Positions 36,455 through 49,116 of a stretch of DNA of 64,000 bases are shown piece after piece (within the stretch, counting starts at the first letter, position 1; every line of letters begins with the position of its first letter). The notes under the pieces were generated by a model that saw nothing but the letters and a program-made list of their open reading frames with translations, was not told where the DNA came from and did not search any database. A program made the translations under genes and the position numbers. Source of the DNA: Chrysaora quinquecirrha. Lineage: Eukaryota; Cnidaria; Scyphozoa; Semaeostomeae; Pelagiidae. The stretch spans positions 3,659,340-3,723,339 of the forward strand of contig JACTAT010000014.1 in NCBI GenBank assembly GCA_014526335.1, in the 5' to 3' direction.

Positions 36455-39400
36455 ATGAACGTCGATAAAAGGTTTGCGAGAATTGCAAAAGATGCAAGGT
36501 ACAAGGTGAGCATCATTAAGCCCTATTTGAACGTGTTTTTTCTGTTTGTTTTTTCCAATGAACTGAACCTGCTGACTGCTGTCCTGCCTGTCCTCTTTAT
36601 CTGTGCGTGTGCTATCTATATGCTATTTCAATTTTTCTTTTTCAGAAAATACCGAGAAAGGAGCGAAAAGTTAAGATTGATTCAAGGTTCAAGAGCATGT
36701 TTACTGATAGAAAATTTAAAACAAAATGTAAGTGGAATGGACTGCGAATCATCCCCATACAGCACCAGCAGGACTTCCTCTGAAATGTTTACTGTAATTT
36801 ATTATGGGAAAACAATAGATCTATTGTTATTATTATGGGAAAAACAATAGATCTATTGTTTTAAACAATAGATCGATTTCTTTAAAACAGTTAATCTCTT
36901 GTTTTAAAACAATTGATCTTTTGCTTTAAAACAATATATCTTTTGTTTTAAAACAATAGAAATTTGTACCCATTCCCCCATTTGTCTGAGTGACTATAAC
37001 TATGTAATGCAGGATACCTAAGTTCAGCACAAAAATGACAATACATGCACAACTTTTTGTGATCAACTTTTGATTGGCATTTGTGTTTCTAAAACATTCC
37101 TTGCTTGTTCTCTAAGCATGTTATCACATCCTTTTTCTGCGATGTGTAGAATTATCGTAATGCCAGTGTGCAAGAAGATGTGTACAGTTCAGTACTTAAT
37201 ACCTTAGTACCCCTTAGTAACAATTTAAAGATGCTGTAGCCTTGTGGTGTACATGTTTTTTTTATAAGAAACCAGTTAATAAGAAACCTGGAACTAAACA
37301 CCCCAAAAGTTAAGAAACTTTTAGATCTAGGAGGAAGGAGTTAAGAAACTTAAGAAATTTTTGTGTCAGTTTTCCAACATACTGATTTCACATTAGTAAT
37401 CAATCATAATCAATAGTCAATTCTCGAGCATTTCCATGCAATTTCTCGCACCAGCATGGCTAATTCTTTGTAATACAATAATATTAATAATTTGCTTGTT
37501 ATATTCACGTTTTTTATTATTTTCATTGCAATTTATTTTCATTAAATCAAGAAACTGTTAAGAAACTTTTAGAACTAGGCCCCGAGCCAGGTTTCTTATA
37601 AAAGAATGTGTAATCCAGCTGAGCTCTGTGCAGCTTGAATCCCTTGTCGCTGTGCCAGTTATCCATTTAAAATGTGCTTCTGCATAGCAGTTGGAAAATA
37701 GGAGATTCAAAAATATAAATTCTTCATTGAACGTTTCGATCTTATGATCTTCTTCAACAAACTGCATTTGGAAAATATTCTTTCTATAGCAAAAATAGTA
37801 AAATTGGGAATAAGTTACAAAACAAAACACTTTTTACCTGATATATTTTAGACCACATTGACAAAAGAGGAAGACCCATGATGAAATCATCTAAAGAAGA
37901 TTTAGAAAGGTTTTATGAAGTGGAGGATGATGATGAAGATGAAGTTATTGACAATTCAGGTATAGAAATTGATTTATTTGAAACTCGTTTTTATTGATGT
38001 AGATAAAGAATGGCAGGAGGTGCCTCCTCCCCCCCCCCCCCCCACACCAAGATTTTGTGGAGCAATTTGTTTGGATATTGTAACAGCTTGAATCTGTTGG
38101 AAATTTCCCCAAAGAAAATTATCATGTCTTTATTCTCAGAACATGGACACGCCCCTTTGTTTGAAAATTCTGGGATTTGCCATGCTGCTTAGAATTCCTA
38201 GCTACACATCTACAGTACTGCTATCGCGTGGTCTAACATCGTGGATAGAGTATCATGCACGTTACGCACAATCCGTGATACCCTGCGATGCTTGCTATTG
38301 CGGGATATCGTGGACCCCTCGATTGTGTATTGCAGGCTTCCTGTCAAGACCTCTGCAATCCAATCCTGAGCTCCGCGATCCTATCGAGACCTTCGCGATT
38401 GAATTGTGATCTCTTCAACAGAACAACACAAGTTTTCCAGCAGGTGTGAAGAACATGTGTCGGCAGCAAAGGAAAACGTAACAAATAATGTTTTGTAATG
38501 TATTCTATTGTCCTGGGACCCTTAAGGATGGATGATTGGCAAAATTCGAAAGTGCTGTTGAGTTGAGGTTGAAAATATAAGAGAAAATCATATAACGAGT
38601 CCGAAGTTTTATCAACAGATTGCCAAGGAAATTGTTATCAAAGGTTTATATTCTCAGACTTAGAATTACAATCGGACGGCAACGGGCAGAAAGTCACAAG
38701 GAGTAAGATCATAGTCAGTATGGTAATATGTACCGGTGTTTGTTCATAATGAAAGCTAATGTAATGCAAGTCTTTACTTTCAAGAAATTTTCATTGTTGT
38801 TGTTATCCTATTAGAGGAAGATTATTTCTTTCCTTAACTTCCTTCATCCCCCAGTATATAACAATAGAGCAATCACGGACTCCTCTACTGAGATCGCGTA
38901 CCCCTCGATCAAGATCGCGGACCCCTCGATAGAGCATAAGGATCGTGTGGATCGATGGGGTCTATCGTGGACCTCCACGATCTGAAAGCTCTATCGAGGG
39001 GTCCGTGATAGCATCGTGGATCGTGGGTGTCGTGCAAAATCTGGCAACGCAATGTTAGACCACACGATAGCAGTACTGTACCTTACTTTTGGTTTGCTTG
39101 ACCAAGTTTTACTTTCTTGGTGCTATGAGTCACCAAACTTTAAATGTATGTGTCACTGTATTTTCTTTTTCTTATTGTAGGAACTTTGAAAATTGAAAGC
39201 CAGGATAGAAAGCCAGAAACCCATGAAGAGGAAGAGAGTAATTCCGAGTCTGATGGTGACATCGATTTCTCTGATATTCGTGGAGGCATTGGTGGTTCTT
39301 CGTCAGACGATGAGGATATTGAAGAAGATGAAGACTCACAGGTCTTTGGTCTTGAAAATCTCTATTTTTAATTTTTTTGGCAATATATACTTCAGCTCCG

Positions 39401-39933
39401 TACAAATACCAGCTAAATATTGAAGGGTATTTTACTGCTGGGAAAAGGCATACAGGATACTCTTTGAAACGAAAGGATTTTGAAGGGATTTCTATGAAAG
39501 CATGGCCATTCCAGCAATAGATGTATGAGATTCCAAGGATTGAGCGGCCCTCTGTGTGAGATCTTTGCTCAGCTGTATTCGGTTTACTCATGTTTTCAAG
39601 ACTTCCACTTAACGTGTGACCCGTTTGATTTCTTGAATAAGACTTCAAATTGTAATTTCTCATTAGACTTGATTTAGCAGCTAAAGTCTTCTATAAGATT
39701 ATCTGATTTTTCAGGTAGTTGAACATAACTGGGGAGAGCTTGATAAAGATGTCCTGAGAAAAGAAGATGCAGTTACCTCACGGCTTGCAGCATGTAACTT
39801 GGACTGGGACCGTGTTACTGCCGATGATTTATTTGGTAAGCTGTTAGATTGTTGCTAGCATAATGCTTTTATGATGATGATGATGATGATGATGTTGGTG
39901 ATTCTGATGGTAATGATGTCAAAGATGATGACA

Positions 39934-40020
<87 letters not shown>

Positions 40021-40098
40021 GTGATAATGATGGTGATGATGATGATGATGACGATGATGATGATATTGATGATGATGATGGTGATAATGATGATGACA

Positions 40099-40152
<54 letters not shown>

Positions 40153-43100
40153 TCAAAGATGATGACAATGGTGATGATGATGATGATGGTGGTGGTGATG
40201 CTATCATGGGTATGATCATTATCTGGATCTTAATCATGATCATCAATTGTTGTATCAATTACTGTACAGTTCTGATTGTTATAATTATTATTATGCTCGT
40301 TTTTATTGTTATTGTTATTATTATGATTGTGATTATTTTTGTCTTTCAGTTCTTTTCAGCTCTTTGGGTGGGACAATCAAATCAGTAAAGGTTTGAATCT
40401 CAAATATTTTCTGTTGTGTTTGCAGTTTCGTAATTTCGTACATCTTGAGAAGATAAGATACTATAAAGAGTTCTGAGATGTTTCCACAGTAGTACCAGCT
40501 TGCAATTTCCGTTTTTTAGATATTTTTATCTGAGTTTGGCAAACAAAGGTTAGCTGAAGAAGACCTGAATGGCCCTGAAGAACTTATAAATGATGGCAGT
40601 GACGATCGGAATGGTGATGGAGACGAAGATTTAGATGACGGTGCTGACGATGATGGTGGTGGAGATGACGATGATGGTGGTGGAGATGACGATGATGATG
40701 ATAATAATATTGATGATGGTGATCCTAATAATTTGGAGGTTCGATTATATTGTTTTATTATCTAATGTTGAATGTTTTTAATGTTTATGGCATTCGCAAT
40801 TCCTGGTAGGGGGTAAATAAGCACACACACGAGCTCCCGGGAGGCGGGGGGGGGTATTTCAGTGTGGCCATGATTGGACCTGAATCTGGACTTTGACAAA
40901 AGGACCCATTTGTATGATGGGATTTTCAAGAATATTCGACCCATCTGCATGAATATCGGGAAATTTCAAGCTCGTGTGTATGAATTTGGTCGATTTTAAA
41001 ACACTTTTACAATGCTAGAATGCTTGCAAAGTCTCGCAAAATCGAATCAGACCACGATCCTTTGCAATCAATCTGACCGAGCTCTGTTGTTGCTGCTAAA
41101 TCATTGTTTCAAAAGCAAAATGCAAAGCAGAAAGGTTGTCAGCCATTTTGCAGTAAATCATAATGGGACCTATTCCTATTGGTAAGAAAATCCTAAAATA
41201 CCAACCCATCAACCAGGATCAAGCAGAATATGTGTAGGGAATTTCAGTTGAAAAAACTCATCCATATGAGCGGTAGGATCAGTATGTCTACATATTGAAG
41301 TATCTCCCCCCCTGGCACAAGCTGCGGTTATATTTAAGGTGTTGGTGCCCCAAACCCCTAACCAGACTGAAAAGCTAAAGATTTCTTTCTTGATTACTTG
41401 CATTCGCTTGCTTATTCGCCGTGATTTCGCTAATTTCTCAGTCTATCTGTCTTAATTTTTCAGGGCTCAAAATTTCATTTAGAAAAATTACGAAAGTATC
41501 AACTGAATAGACTGAAATATTACTATGCCGTTGTAGATTGTGACTCAAAACGTAAGTAAAGAGCAGCTCACTATCATTAGTTATTTTCCCGCATTACTGT
41601 CTAACAATAGAAATCTTGGCCTTAGCTGTTTTTACGTTCTTGTTAGAACACGAACGTCTTGGGTTTGAACCTGTGACAGCAATCTCAGGAGCAAAACCCA
41701 CTAAAAACAATATTTTGTCCTAATAGACCTTTTCGACAAACAGTTTCGATTATGGAAATGTTTTAAATTTCTAGATAGAGAGTCAAAGTTTGCAATTTTA
41801 CAAGGGCTCAGACCAGTTAAAGGGGGGTTACAAACAGTCGGACAATGAAACTTTGCGCTTAGAGAAGTTTTTAAGCTTTATATGATTTTCTTTTAGAAAC
41901 TGCTAATAAGATTTATGATGAATACGATGGAATGGAATATGAACTTAGTGCAACCCGGCTGGATCTCAGATTTATTCCTGAAGATATGGAATTCGAAGAT
42001 AAACCGAAATCAATCTGCACCCAAGCACCTTTGCTGGAAAATTTCCGTCCAACTAAGTAAGTAAAATGTAGTGTGTTGTTTGCTTGATTTGTATTTTGAC
42101 TATTTGATTCTCTTTATTTACCATTGAGTGGATAGTTTATCTTTTTTTATGATTATATTTCGTTATTTGATTAAATGATTTGTTTTTCATCATTCTTCAT
42201 TGATTGCTTGACTGAATTCACCCATGCTTAAAAAACCAGGAACATCTCCCAGGGTAGCTCATTGAACTGGGGTAGCTATATAGACAAATTCCTCACTACA
42301 TTCTCGACCCACAAGCAAGTCACCCCGGTATTATTCTTCCGTATCAGGGCAGTAAGCCCCCAAGCGCCCCGCTTCAACAGTAGACGTTTTAGCTATGTAA
42401 TGCCAAGTCTTGAATTCGGCCTAAACATCCTCTTAACTGCTGTCTGAGAATGAGGGTAACTAGGATAAGGAAGCCCGCTAAATCGCAATTTTATACATTT
42501 CTCGGAAGAAACAACACTCTCCCAAAACGTTTCTCCGAAAAGTATCAAGGGCTTGTCGTGATAAGCGTTCGTTATCATGTATAATACTCTACATGTAAGA
42601 AAGATGTTCACACTGATTTTTTCCCTTATAATACTTAGTTATAATTCTTTCAGATTCATCAACACAGCACTTCAACAAAGTACAGTTAGATCAACATGGG
42701 ATGAACCCGATCAGAAACGCCTTTCTGTAACAATGCGAAAATTTGGCAAAGACGAACTACTCGATATGGATTTCAAAGCTTACTTAGCCTCTTCTTCGGA
42801 CGAGGATGAGGTGGAGGCTCTGAATGAATCATCCGTCAAAAATCTGAATGGAAATTATAGTGAAGGAAAAGAAAATGAAGATCAGACTGTGGAAAAATAT
42901 CGAGTAAGCCATGTTTATTTGTTTATTCTTTTTGTTTTTACTCTAGTATTATTCCTTATAATCTTACAGCCCTATTCCTTAATATTTCATTGGTTAGATG
43001 AAAGATTTATCCATTCGTTTCACATGTATTCGGCTGTTGAAAGCATTTTTACAGAAATTTGCATACCTGTGTCAAATAAGTAGGAGAATTTCCCTGAAAT

Positions 43101-46100
43101 CCAGTGATAAAACTACGAACTCTGATCAAAAGTGGTAATCTAAAGGGGGGGAGCTCCTGTTTACATCGACAGAAAATTCTCTTTTCCATAGCAACTTTTT
43201 GAGTTGTTTCAATTGCTATATATTGCTCGTGATATATCCTTTTTCAGGTCTTCCCTTTTGCTTCATCACCCTGTTTTTATGGTTATTGAGACTTCATTGA
43301 TTGTTATTTATACTGTTTGGTTGCATCTGTGGTTGCCTATGCACTGGCTCATATTTTCATCGATGCCAACACACCCTCCCTACCACACCCTCCCCTTGTG
43401 AAATTTTTTATAATATCTCTTTATAGCACCACTGCTTTTAAGCCGATCTTGTAACCAACGTCGTCCCAAGGGTGAATAGGCAATAGAAATGTCAAGTGAC
43501 GTCACCGTTTCTTTAAAATTTCACACCAAAATAGGCCGAAAACTATGTGAATAACATCTATAAGAGCCAAAAAATGATGCTACATGAGATATTGTAGCGT
43601 GCCTTACAGTTATCAATGAAATTCTTTGCATTTCCTTTCTAAGAACATCTGCTTTCGGAATCTACATCTCGTTTTTATGCCTAGGCCAAAATTGCCAGTA
43701 TTTTGGCAGATTTTGTGGCCGGTATCAGAGCCAAAATCGATTTGACGGTTGAGATTCGAGGAAATTCGATTTGGGTCCTGGGGACGAGGTTGGTAGTTTA
43801 TTTGGGCTAAGTGTGGAAGTTAGTGCTATTGTTTAAACCAGCTTTAACTATATGCGAAGGGGAAATGATGTATTTAGCGCAAGTCGCTAGGATCTCAGTA
43901 GTAGGTTAACCGATCAAGATCATAACCCTGGCTTTGACGCCACCGTACCTGGAGTCTTAACATCTTAATCTTAATATATTAACACATAATCATAACATCT
44001 TAATATTTTCTACAATTCTTTTGTCTGGTTTAGGCTTTGCTGCAGGAGATCGAGGCCAAGGAACACAAGGATGACGATGAACAACATATGGAGATTTCTT
44101 GGGCACCTGGTCTCAGTGAAACTGCCGATAAAATCATAAAGGGTAAAATAGAAAAAGAGGAAGAGAAGTCTATGACTCCATGGGAAAAATACCAAAAAGA
44201 ACGGAAAAAGAAAAAGAAGGAAAGAAAACAAATTGGAAAGAGGTAATTAATTGAATATCAATTTTATTTGGTCTAGATATCGAAGTTCAACTTTGAATGT
44301 ATCATATGAATATATGTACGAGGTAGGAAATCATTGAAAATGTTGTCTTTTGACTTAGGAGACAGGAAGATTACGCTGAAGAAGAAATGGAAGCGAAAAG
44401 GAAGAACATGAACAAAACGATAGCGAAGAAGATCTTGGTTTCAATCATCCATTCTTCACTGAAGATTATGATATGGAAGATGATAGCAAAAATAGAAAAG
44501 AAAGAAAAAAGAAGAAGAAAAGCAGTTTAGATGGTGAAAATGACGAAAAAGACAAAGTAAGGGTTTTGGTTTATTCTATTTGTTAGGCACTGCGTCGGCT
44601 TTGAACGAATTTTAAAAGTGGAGACACACTTCCAATGAAATGATAAATTCCTCTGCCAATGATTAGGGGGAAAATTTACACTAAAGTTTTGGTACTATAG
44701 TCCACTATAGTTAATTTTGAAGGTTAGAACGACTATACAGGGTCGTTTAGGGGGTTAAATGCTCCTCTGTTCCCTTGAGAAATCCCCTTGTTCCCTGGAG
44801 TTCTGTAGGCATGTTCTACATATTGACAATCAAGCGGAATGATAGAGAGGGTTTTACCTGGTCCCTGTTTCATGATCTTCCCTTGTTCCCTTTTAATTTT
44901 GGTCATGTTTCCTTTTTCCCTGGATACATCTCGGCTGTTCCTATGTTCCCTGGAAGCCCAAAAGGACCCTCACTATACAACTAAATCCTTAAGTTTCTAA
45001 GGGCTCAAAATCTGGAATTCTCATCTAGCTGAAATAAAGACTGCCCGAAATAACAAACAGTGATAAAAACATGGTTCCTTAGTAAAAAAATGCGCAGCAA
45101 ATGCTATCTTTGACGCGAGTTGTAATATTGCTTTATTTTAGTGTGCATTAGTGTTCTTGTTACTATTGTAGGACTAACACTGAACAACAGTACAATTCAA
45201 TACATTTTTCTAGGACATTCTAGAATATTTTAATGAAGTTTTAAAAAATATTGCCAAGCAATTCTGCTTGTCAAGCAATGTTTTGTGACGTGGCCCAATA
45301 GACGCTTCTGCAAAAGATGGCCGCCGTTTTTGCCTACTGTTTTCATTAAGGATTTTCGAATGGAATTCTGGGAATAATTTCCTTAGTTACGTATTTTACA
45401 TAGCTGCAGACGTTGATTTCGTAGCTAAGGAAATTATTCCCAGAATTCCCTTCGAAAAACCTTAAGAAAAACAAGGGATTGAGAGAAACGCCGGCCATCT
45501 TTTGCGGAACCCCTATTGTCAGACATTGCTTGTGAAGCAAATTTTAAAAGTTTGTCCAAACATTTTTTATTGTTAGTAAGAAGGCTAATGTCCAAACTAC
45601 TGAGCCACACCGTCTGCGATGGAGAAAGCTACTAGGATAATTGTTTTGGTGTCAAATCCCTCACAGAGATGTCTTTATTTTAGGATGAGCTTGAGCTATT
45701 GTTAATGGACGGTAAAGAAGAAAAACAGCATTTCAATATGAAATCAATTATGGCAAATGAAAAGAGGAAAAAGAAGAAAAATAAAAATAGAGATGAATCA
45801 GCACAAAAGAAGACTGAAGATGACTTTGAAATTGATGTTCATGACGCAAGATTTGATGCCCTGTTTACGTCACATGATTATGCTCCAGATCCCTCAGATC
45901 CTCAGTTCAGGTAAGCCTGTCGAATCAGTTCCGAAGACGATTAAGGAAAAGGACGGAGGGCGTACTGAATATAATTTGGGCACCAGTGTGTGCTGCCCAT
46001 ATGGGTCAGCTTTCGGCTCTGAAAACCTCTAAACGTGGGTATGATTTTAACTAAAACCCCACATTAGAGGATGGGTTGCAGAAAACTCAAAAAGTCTTTG

Positions 46101-48505
46101 CCTTCACCTTACTTGAGACAAATAATGTTAAACTTGCGTTCGAAGTATAACTTTAAAAAGCCTAGAAAGTCTTATTATAGTCATATTCTGCTTTTTATTT
46201 CTCATAATAAAGGCTCTATGTTTACATTATCAGTTGGTTTGCTTGTAAAATCTGGGCAGCACATCTCCATCCGTCCATACGTCATCACCCCCCCCCCGAG
46301 GGCGTCGTGGGGTATTTTACCAAGATACTTTGCGCCCTGTCTTTTTAGTTGTAGCCTCGTTCAACAATTTTTTAGCTTTAATCGTAATATCTAAATTTCT
46401 TTTGTGTAGCTGTAATCTAAGACAAACAGGTTCAGTGACACACTCTAATTGTATACTAACTTCTTGTTTTTTAGAAAAACTAAAGCTATGGATAAAATTC
46501 TTGAAGAAAAACAGCGAAGGCGGAAAGAGGACAAAAACCAGCCAAAATTAGGTGAACAGTCATGTTTAAATTATCATTTCTGGTTTGCAGCATATCCGAG
46601 CTAACTTTTCCTTTCTCGAGTCGCTCAAAACTGAAGCCATTGTCAGTACTCATTGGAGAGAACCACATTTATCATTGCCCAATGATTGGAGTAGAGATTT
46701 CCAGAAACGGTGCTTTGATAAATATCAAAGGCTTGTCGTGATAAGCGGTGCAAGTCTAATTCTAGACTTATTACACGAGTCTCGTTTCCGCTCGTAAAAT
46801 CTGGACCAACAACAACAGCAATTTGCTACACTGGGCAGCTTTCCAAAAACAACAGCAACTTAAGACGTTAGCTGCGGTAACTGGGACTCGTGTAATTATT
46901 CTAGTCTAATACTGTGTGAGAATTAACTTTGATAAGTGTAAATGTATTCACTTCAGTATTCAATGTTTCTTGAAATTTTATTTAATGTTTGATTTCATTC
47001 CCCTTTTTAATTTTTCACTGTCGGGAAAAGGGTTTAAGTTTATGTAAGAAAATTATATTTACTGTTCAGAAGAAGACTAGCGAACAAGATAACTACATTC
47101 AAACAAACATTTTAAAAACAAGATATTTAGTAGAGTATGCAAGAAACGGAATTCCTGTTTAATTAGCTCAAACGAACACTGTATCATTCGTAGTAATGAG
47201 AGGGGGCTGTGCGCCAAATGGGAATCAGCAGGGTCCTCTACTTCTGAAGCATTTTTTTAACTTACTATTCGGCTATTTAGATTTCACGATCTTCCACTGT
47301 CAATTCTAGATACTGCCGTCGAAAATGGTGGGGAAGACAAGCGAAATATTGATCCAAGGTGAGAAAATTTGATCATTTTTGTTTAGGCCATATCGTCTCG
47401 TCAGCAGTTTAAAAGGTTTCTCCAGTTTTTCAGTCTATGATTCGAATCCCATGAATTATAATGTGTCTCTTGAATCAAAAATCTATCCTAGTGTTTGCCA
47501 TTAAAGAAATAAAAGAACATAATCCAACCTCGTCCCCAGACCCCAAATCGAATTTCCTCGAATCTCAACCGTCAAATCGATTTTGGCCCTGGTATCGGCC
47601 ACAAAATCTGCCAAAAAGTGGCAATTTTGGCCTAGACATAAAAACAAGATGTAGATTCCGAAAGCAGATGTTCTTAGAAAGGAAATGCAAAGAATTTTAT
47701 CGATAACTGTAAGGCAAAATACAATATCTCATGCAGCATCATTTTTTGGTTTTTTATAGATGCTTTTTCACATAGTTTTCGGCCTATTTTGTGTGAAATT
47801 TTGAAGAAACTGTGACGTCACTCAAAATTTCTATTGTTTGAACAGCAAATCAAATTGCGAATAGACAAGGCCGGTACCAGGGTCGAATATGGACAGCGGA
47901 GTTTCACGTAGAGACCTATTCACCCTGGGGACGAGGTTGAACATAATCATTGAAGGCCCAGAGAAGGCTATTACAAGGAGCCAGTAAGGAGAAGAGCTTT
48001 GGGATCTATGACTTGAGAGCTGCTCGGTAATTTCGTAGAGCTCTTAGAAACCATTTATCAGATCCGTTTCAAAAAAAGTTCACGATAGGCTTTTCTGCTT
48101 GTCACGTTTGGGGAACGAGATCTTAGCCTATACCTTTTTGGATACGTAGAAAAGCGGATCCATTTGAATCCGTTCCCGATATGTTCCCATGTAAACGCAA
48201 TGAAATCGTACCGTATTGTACCAATCTTTTTCTCTCACATAGACGGAGTATTAAGCTCTTAAACGTAGTAGAAACGTCCCATCAGCATTCTCTCGTGAAT
48301 AGGTTCAATTCTTCCCTTTACCTTAAGAAAACTAGTTACCACAAAATGGATAGTCTTCTCCCTGATATATTACTTAATGTTATAAGTTGTTTAGATATAA
48401 GTTGTTTAGTTTCTTTTTCTATTTTACAGTTTATCAGCGCTTATAAAGACTGTTAAATCAAGAACTGAACAATTTCAAAAAAGAAAGAAAAATAAGCTGA
48501 GTTGA
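36455..48505 (+). CDS. ESF1: ESF1 nucleolar pre-rRNA processing protein
   Basis: Sixteen exons: 36455-36505, 36646-36727, 37852-37959, 39181-39341, 39715-39835, 40350-40390, 40520-40738, 41464-41551, 41897-42056, 42654-42903, 44034-44242, 44359 (or 44382)-44556, 45684-45910, 46475-46551, 47310-47358, 48430-48505. Family runs in order: [118 protein letters not shown] (NUC153-type region) and [20 protein letters not shown] at the C-terminus. About 697-705 residues. ESF1 acts in the nucleolus in 18S rRNA maturation (family knowledge). Exon 12 needs either a 1-nt correction or a downstream acceptor (see findings). Exon 7 encodes an unusual Asp/Gly-rich tract. Confidence 0.95.
37252..37610. mobile_element. 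MITE of the ATAAGAAACC subfamily
   Basis: catgttttttttataagaaa at the left; ggtttcttataaaagaatgtg at the right, flanked by ta. It shares aagaaacttttag words with the loop element at 13655-14003. ESF1 intron 2. Confidence 0.7.
38213..39078. mobile_element. 866-bp inverted-repeat element with GATCGCG-rich ends
   Basis: TIRs cagtactgctatcgcgtggt and accacacgatagcagtactg with TA on both sides. Subterminal blocks repeat gatcgcggacccctcgat-like words (38300-38400, 38875-39030). CAGT ends and TA targets suggest the Tc1/mariner group. It fills much of ESF1 intron 3; no transposase frame. Confidence 0.8.
39871..40199. repeat. (GAT)n array in ESF1 intron 5
   Basis: About 330 bp, with a pure GAT stretch from roughly 39932 to 40020. 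Poly-Met and poly-Ser frames over it are artefacts of the repeat. Confidence 0.97.
40835..41312. mobile_element. element with G-run and C-run ends in ESF1 intron 7
   Basis: Begins gcggggggggggtatttcag then tgtgg and ends attgaagtatctcccccccc then tggca, inverse of each other; ttcgacccatctgcatgaat and aaaactcatccatatgagcg are likewise inversely related. No ORF. Confidence 0.5.
43454..43793. mobile_element. CCAACCTCGTCCCCAG-type MITE, copy 1 (ESF1 intron 10)
   Basis: Ends ccaacgtcgtcccaagggtg and cctggggacgaggttgg are inverted. The interior matches the copy at 47524-47939 in reverse orientation over most of its length (cagatgttcttagaaaggaa, gtcaaatcgattttgg). Confidence 0.8.
43856..43960 (-). 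mobile_element. SINE family A fragment
   Basis: Reverse complement of the family-A 3' body: agcgcaagtcgctaggatct, cagtagtaggttaaccgatc, ctttgacgccaccgtacc. ESF1 intron 10, directly after the MITE. Confidence 0.6.
45296..45518. mobile_element. short copy of the AAAGATGGCCGCCGTT element
   Basis: 223 bp: caatagacgcttctgcaaaa then gatggccgccg, an internal 25-bp hairpin (ggaattctgggaataatttc / ctaaggaaattattcccaga), and cggccatcttttgcggaacc then cctattg. It is inserted within an AAACATTG-family repeat in ESF1 intron 12. Confidence 0.75.
46710..46915. mobile_element. CTAGACTTATTAC-family MITE in ESF1 intron 14
   Basis: ctagacttattacacgagtc ... gggactcgtgtaattattct then ag, with accaacaacaacagcaattt inside; the relative at 51185-51335 also has accaacaacaacagctc. 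Confidence 0.6.
47524..47939. mobile_element. CCAACCTCGTCCCCAG-type MITE, copy 2 (ESF1 intron 15)
   Basis: ccaacctcgtccccagaccc at the left and ccctggggacgaggttg at the right. Opposite orientation to copy 1 within the same gene. Confidence 0.8.
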
Positions 48506-48766
48506 ATTTATTTGTAAAGAATAGGACAATATAAAATTTCTATTATCACATTTCTAATGCAAAGATTATTTTTTTTCAACTTGATTACATTCTATCTACA
48601 ACTGGGCTAGACTTATACCACGAGTCGTAGGTTTCGCTTTTTAGGCCAATTTGATAGATATGTCACTCAGAACTATTCTGAGCATTAGGCCATCCAATTC
48701 AATTTGTTCACGTAAATGGTTGTTGCTGTTAAGTCTGGTGATGATGTTTGCTTAGAGTGGGATGTA

Positions 48767-49116
48767 CACTCTTTTTATTGCAACAATTTTATAAGAACAC
48801 GAGCCTGGATTTTGCCCAGATTTTAAGAACAAAACAAGCTGAGGCTGGCCTTTTCATTAGCCCAAAGAATATCAGCTGAATATGAAAGTAAGACAATCAG
48901 AATGAATGTAAAAAGCAAGCAAACAAAGAAATAGACAAGAATGCTGCATTTTCACACAAACCTAGTACCACCCAAGGCAATCATTGAAAAGTATAGATGT
49001 CTAACTAACCAGGGAGTTAAAAACAGATTAAGAACATTTCAGGCTCAAAAACGGCAAAAATTTAAGAACTGCCAGCCTCGATCAAAATTTCCTGGTTCTT
49101 ATAAAGAAAAAGAGTG
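48767..49116. mobile_element. CACTC-family MITE downstream of ESF1
   Basis: TA-flanked; cactctttttattgcaacaa then ttttataagaacacgagcc at the left and tggttcttataaagaaaaag then agtg at the right. Near-full-length inverse of 29089-29439. Confidence 0.8.

Noticed and set aside
39869..40258. Poly-Met and poly-Ser frames of over 110 codons
   Set aside because: Trinucleotide repeat inside ESF1 intron 5.
42577..43083. 168-codon continuous frame
   Set aside because: Only 42654-42903 is ESF1 exon 10; the rest reads through the acceptor and a hydrophobic-looking intron.
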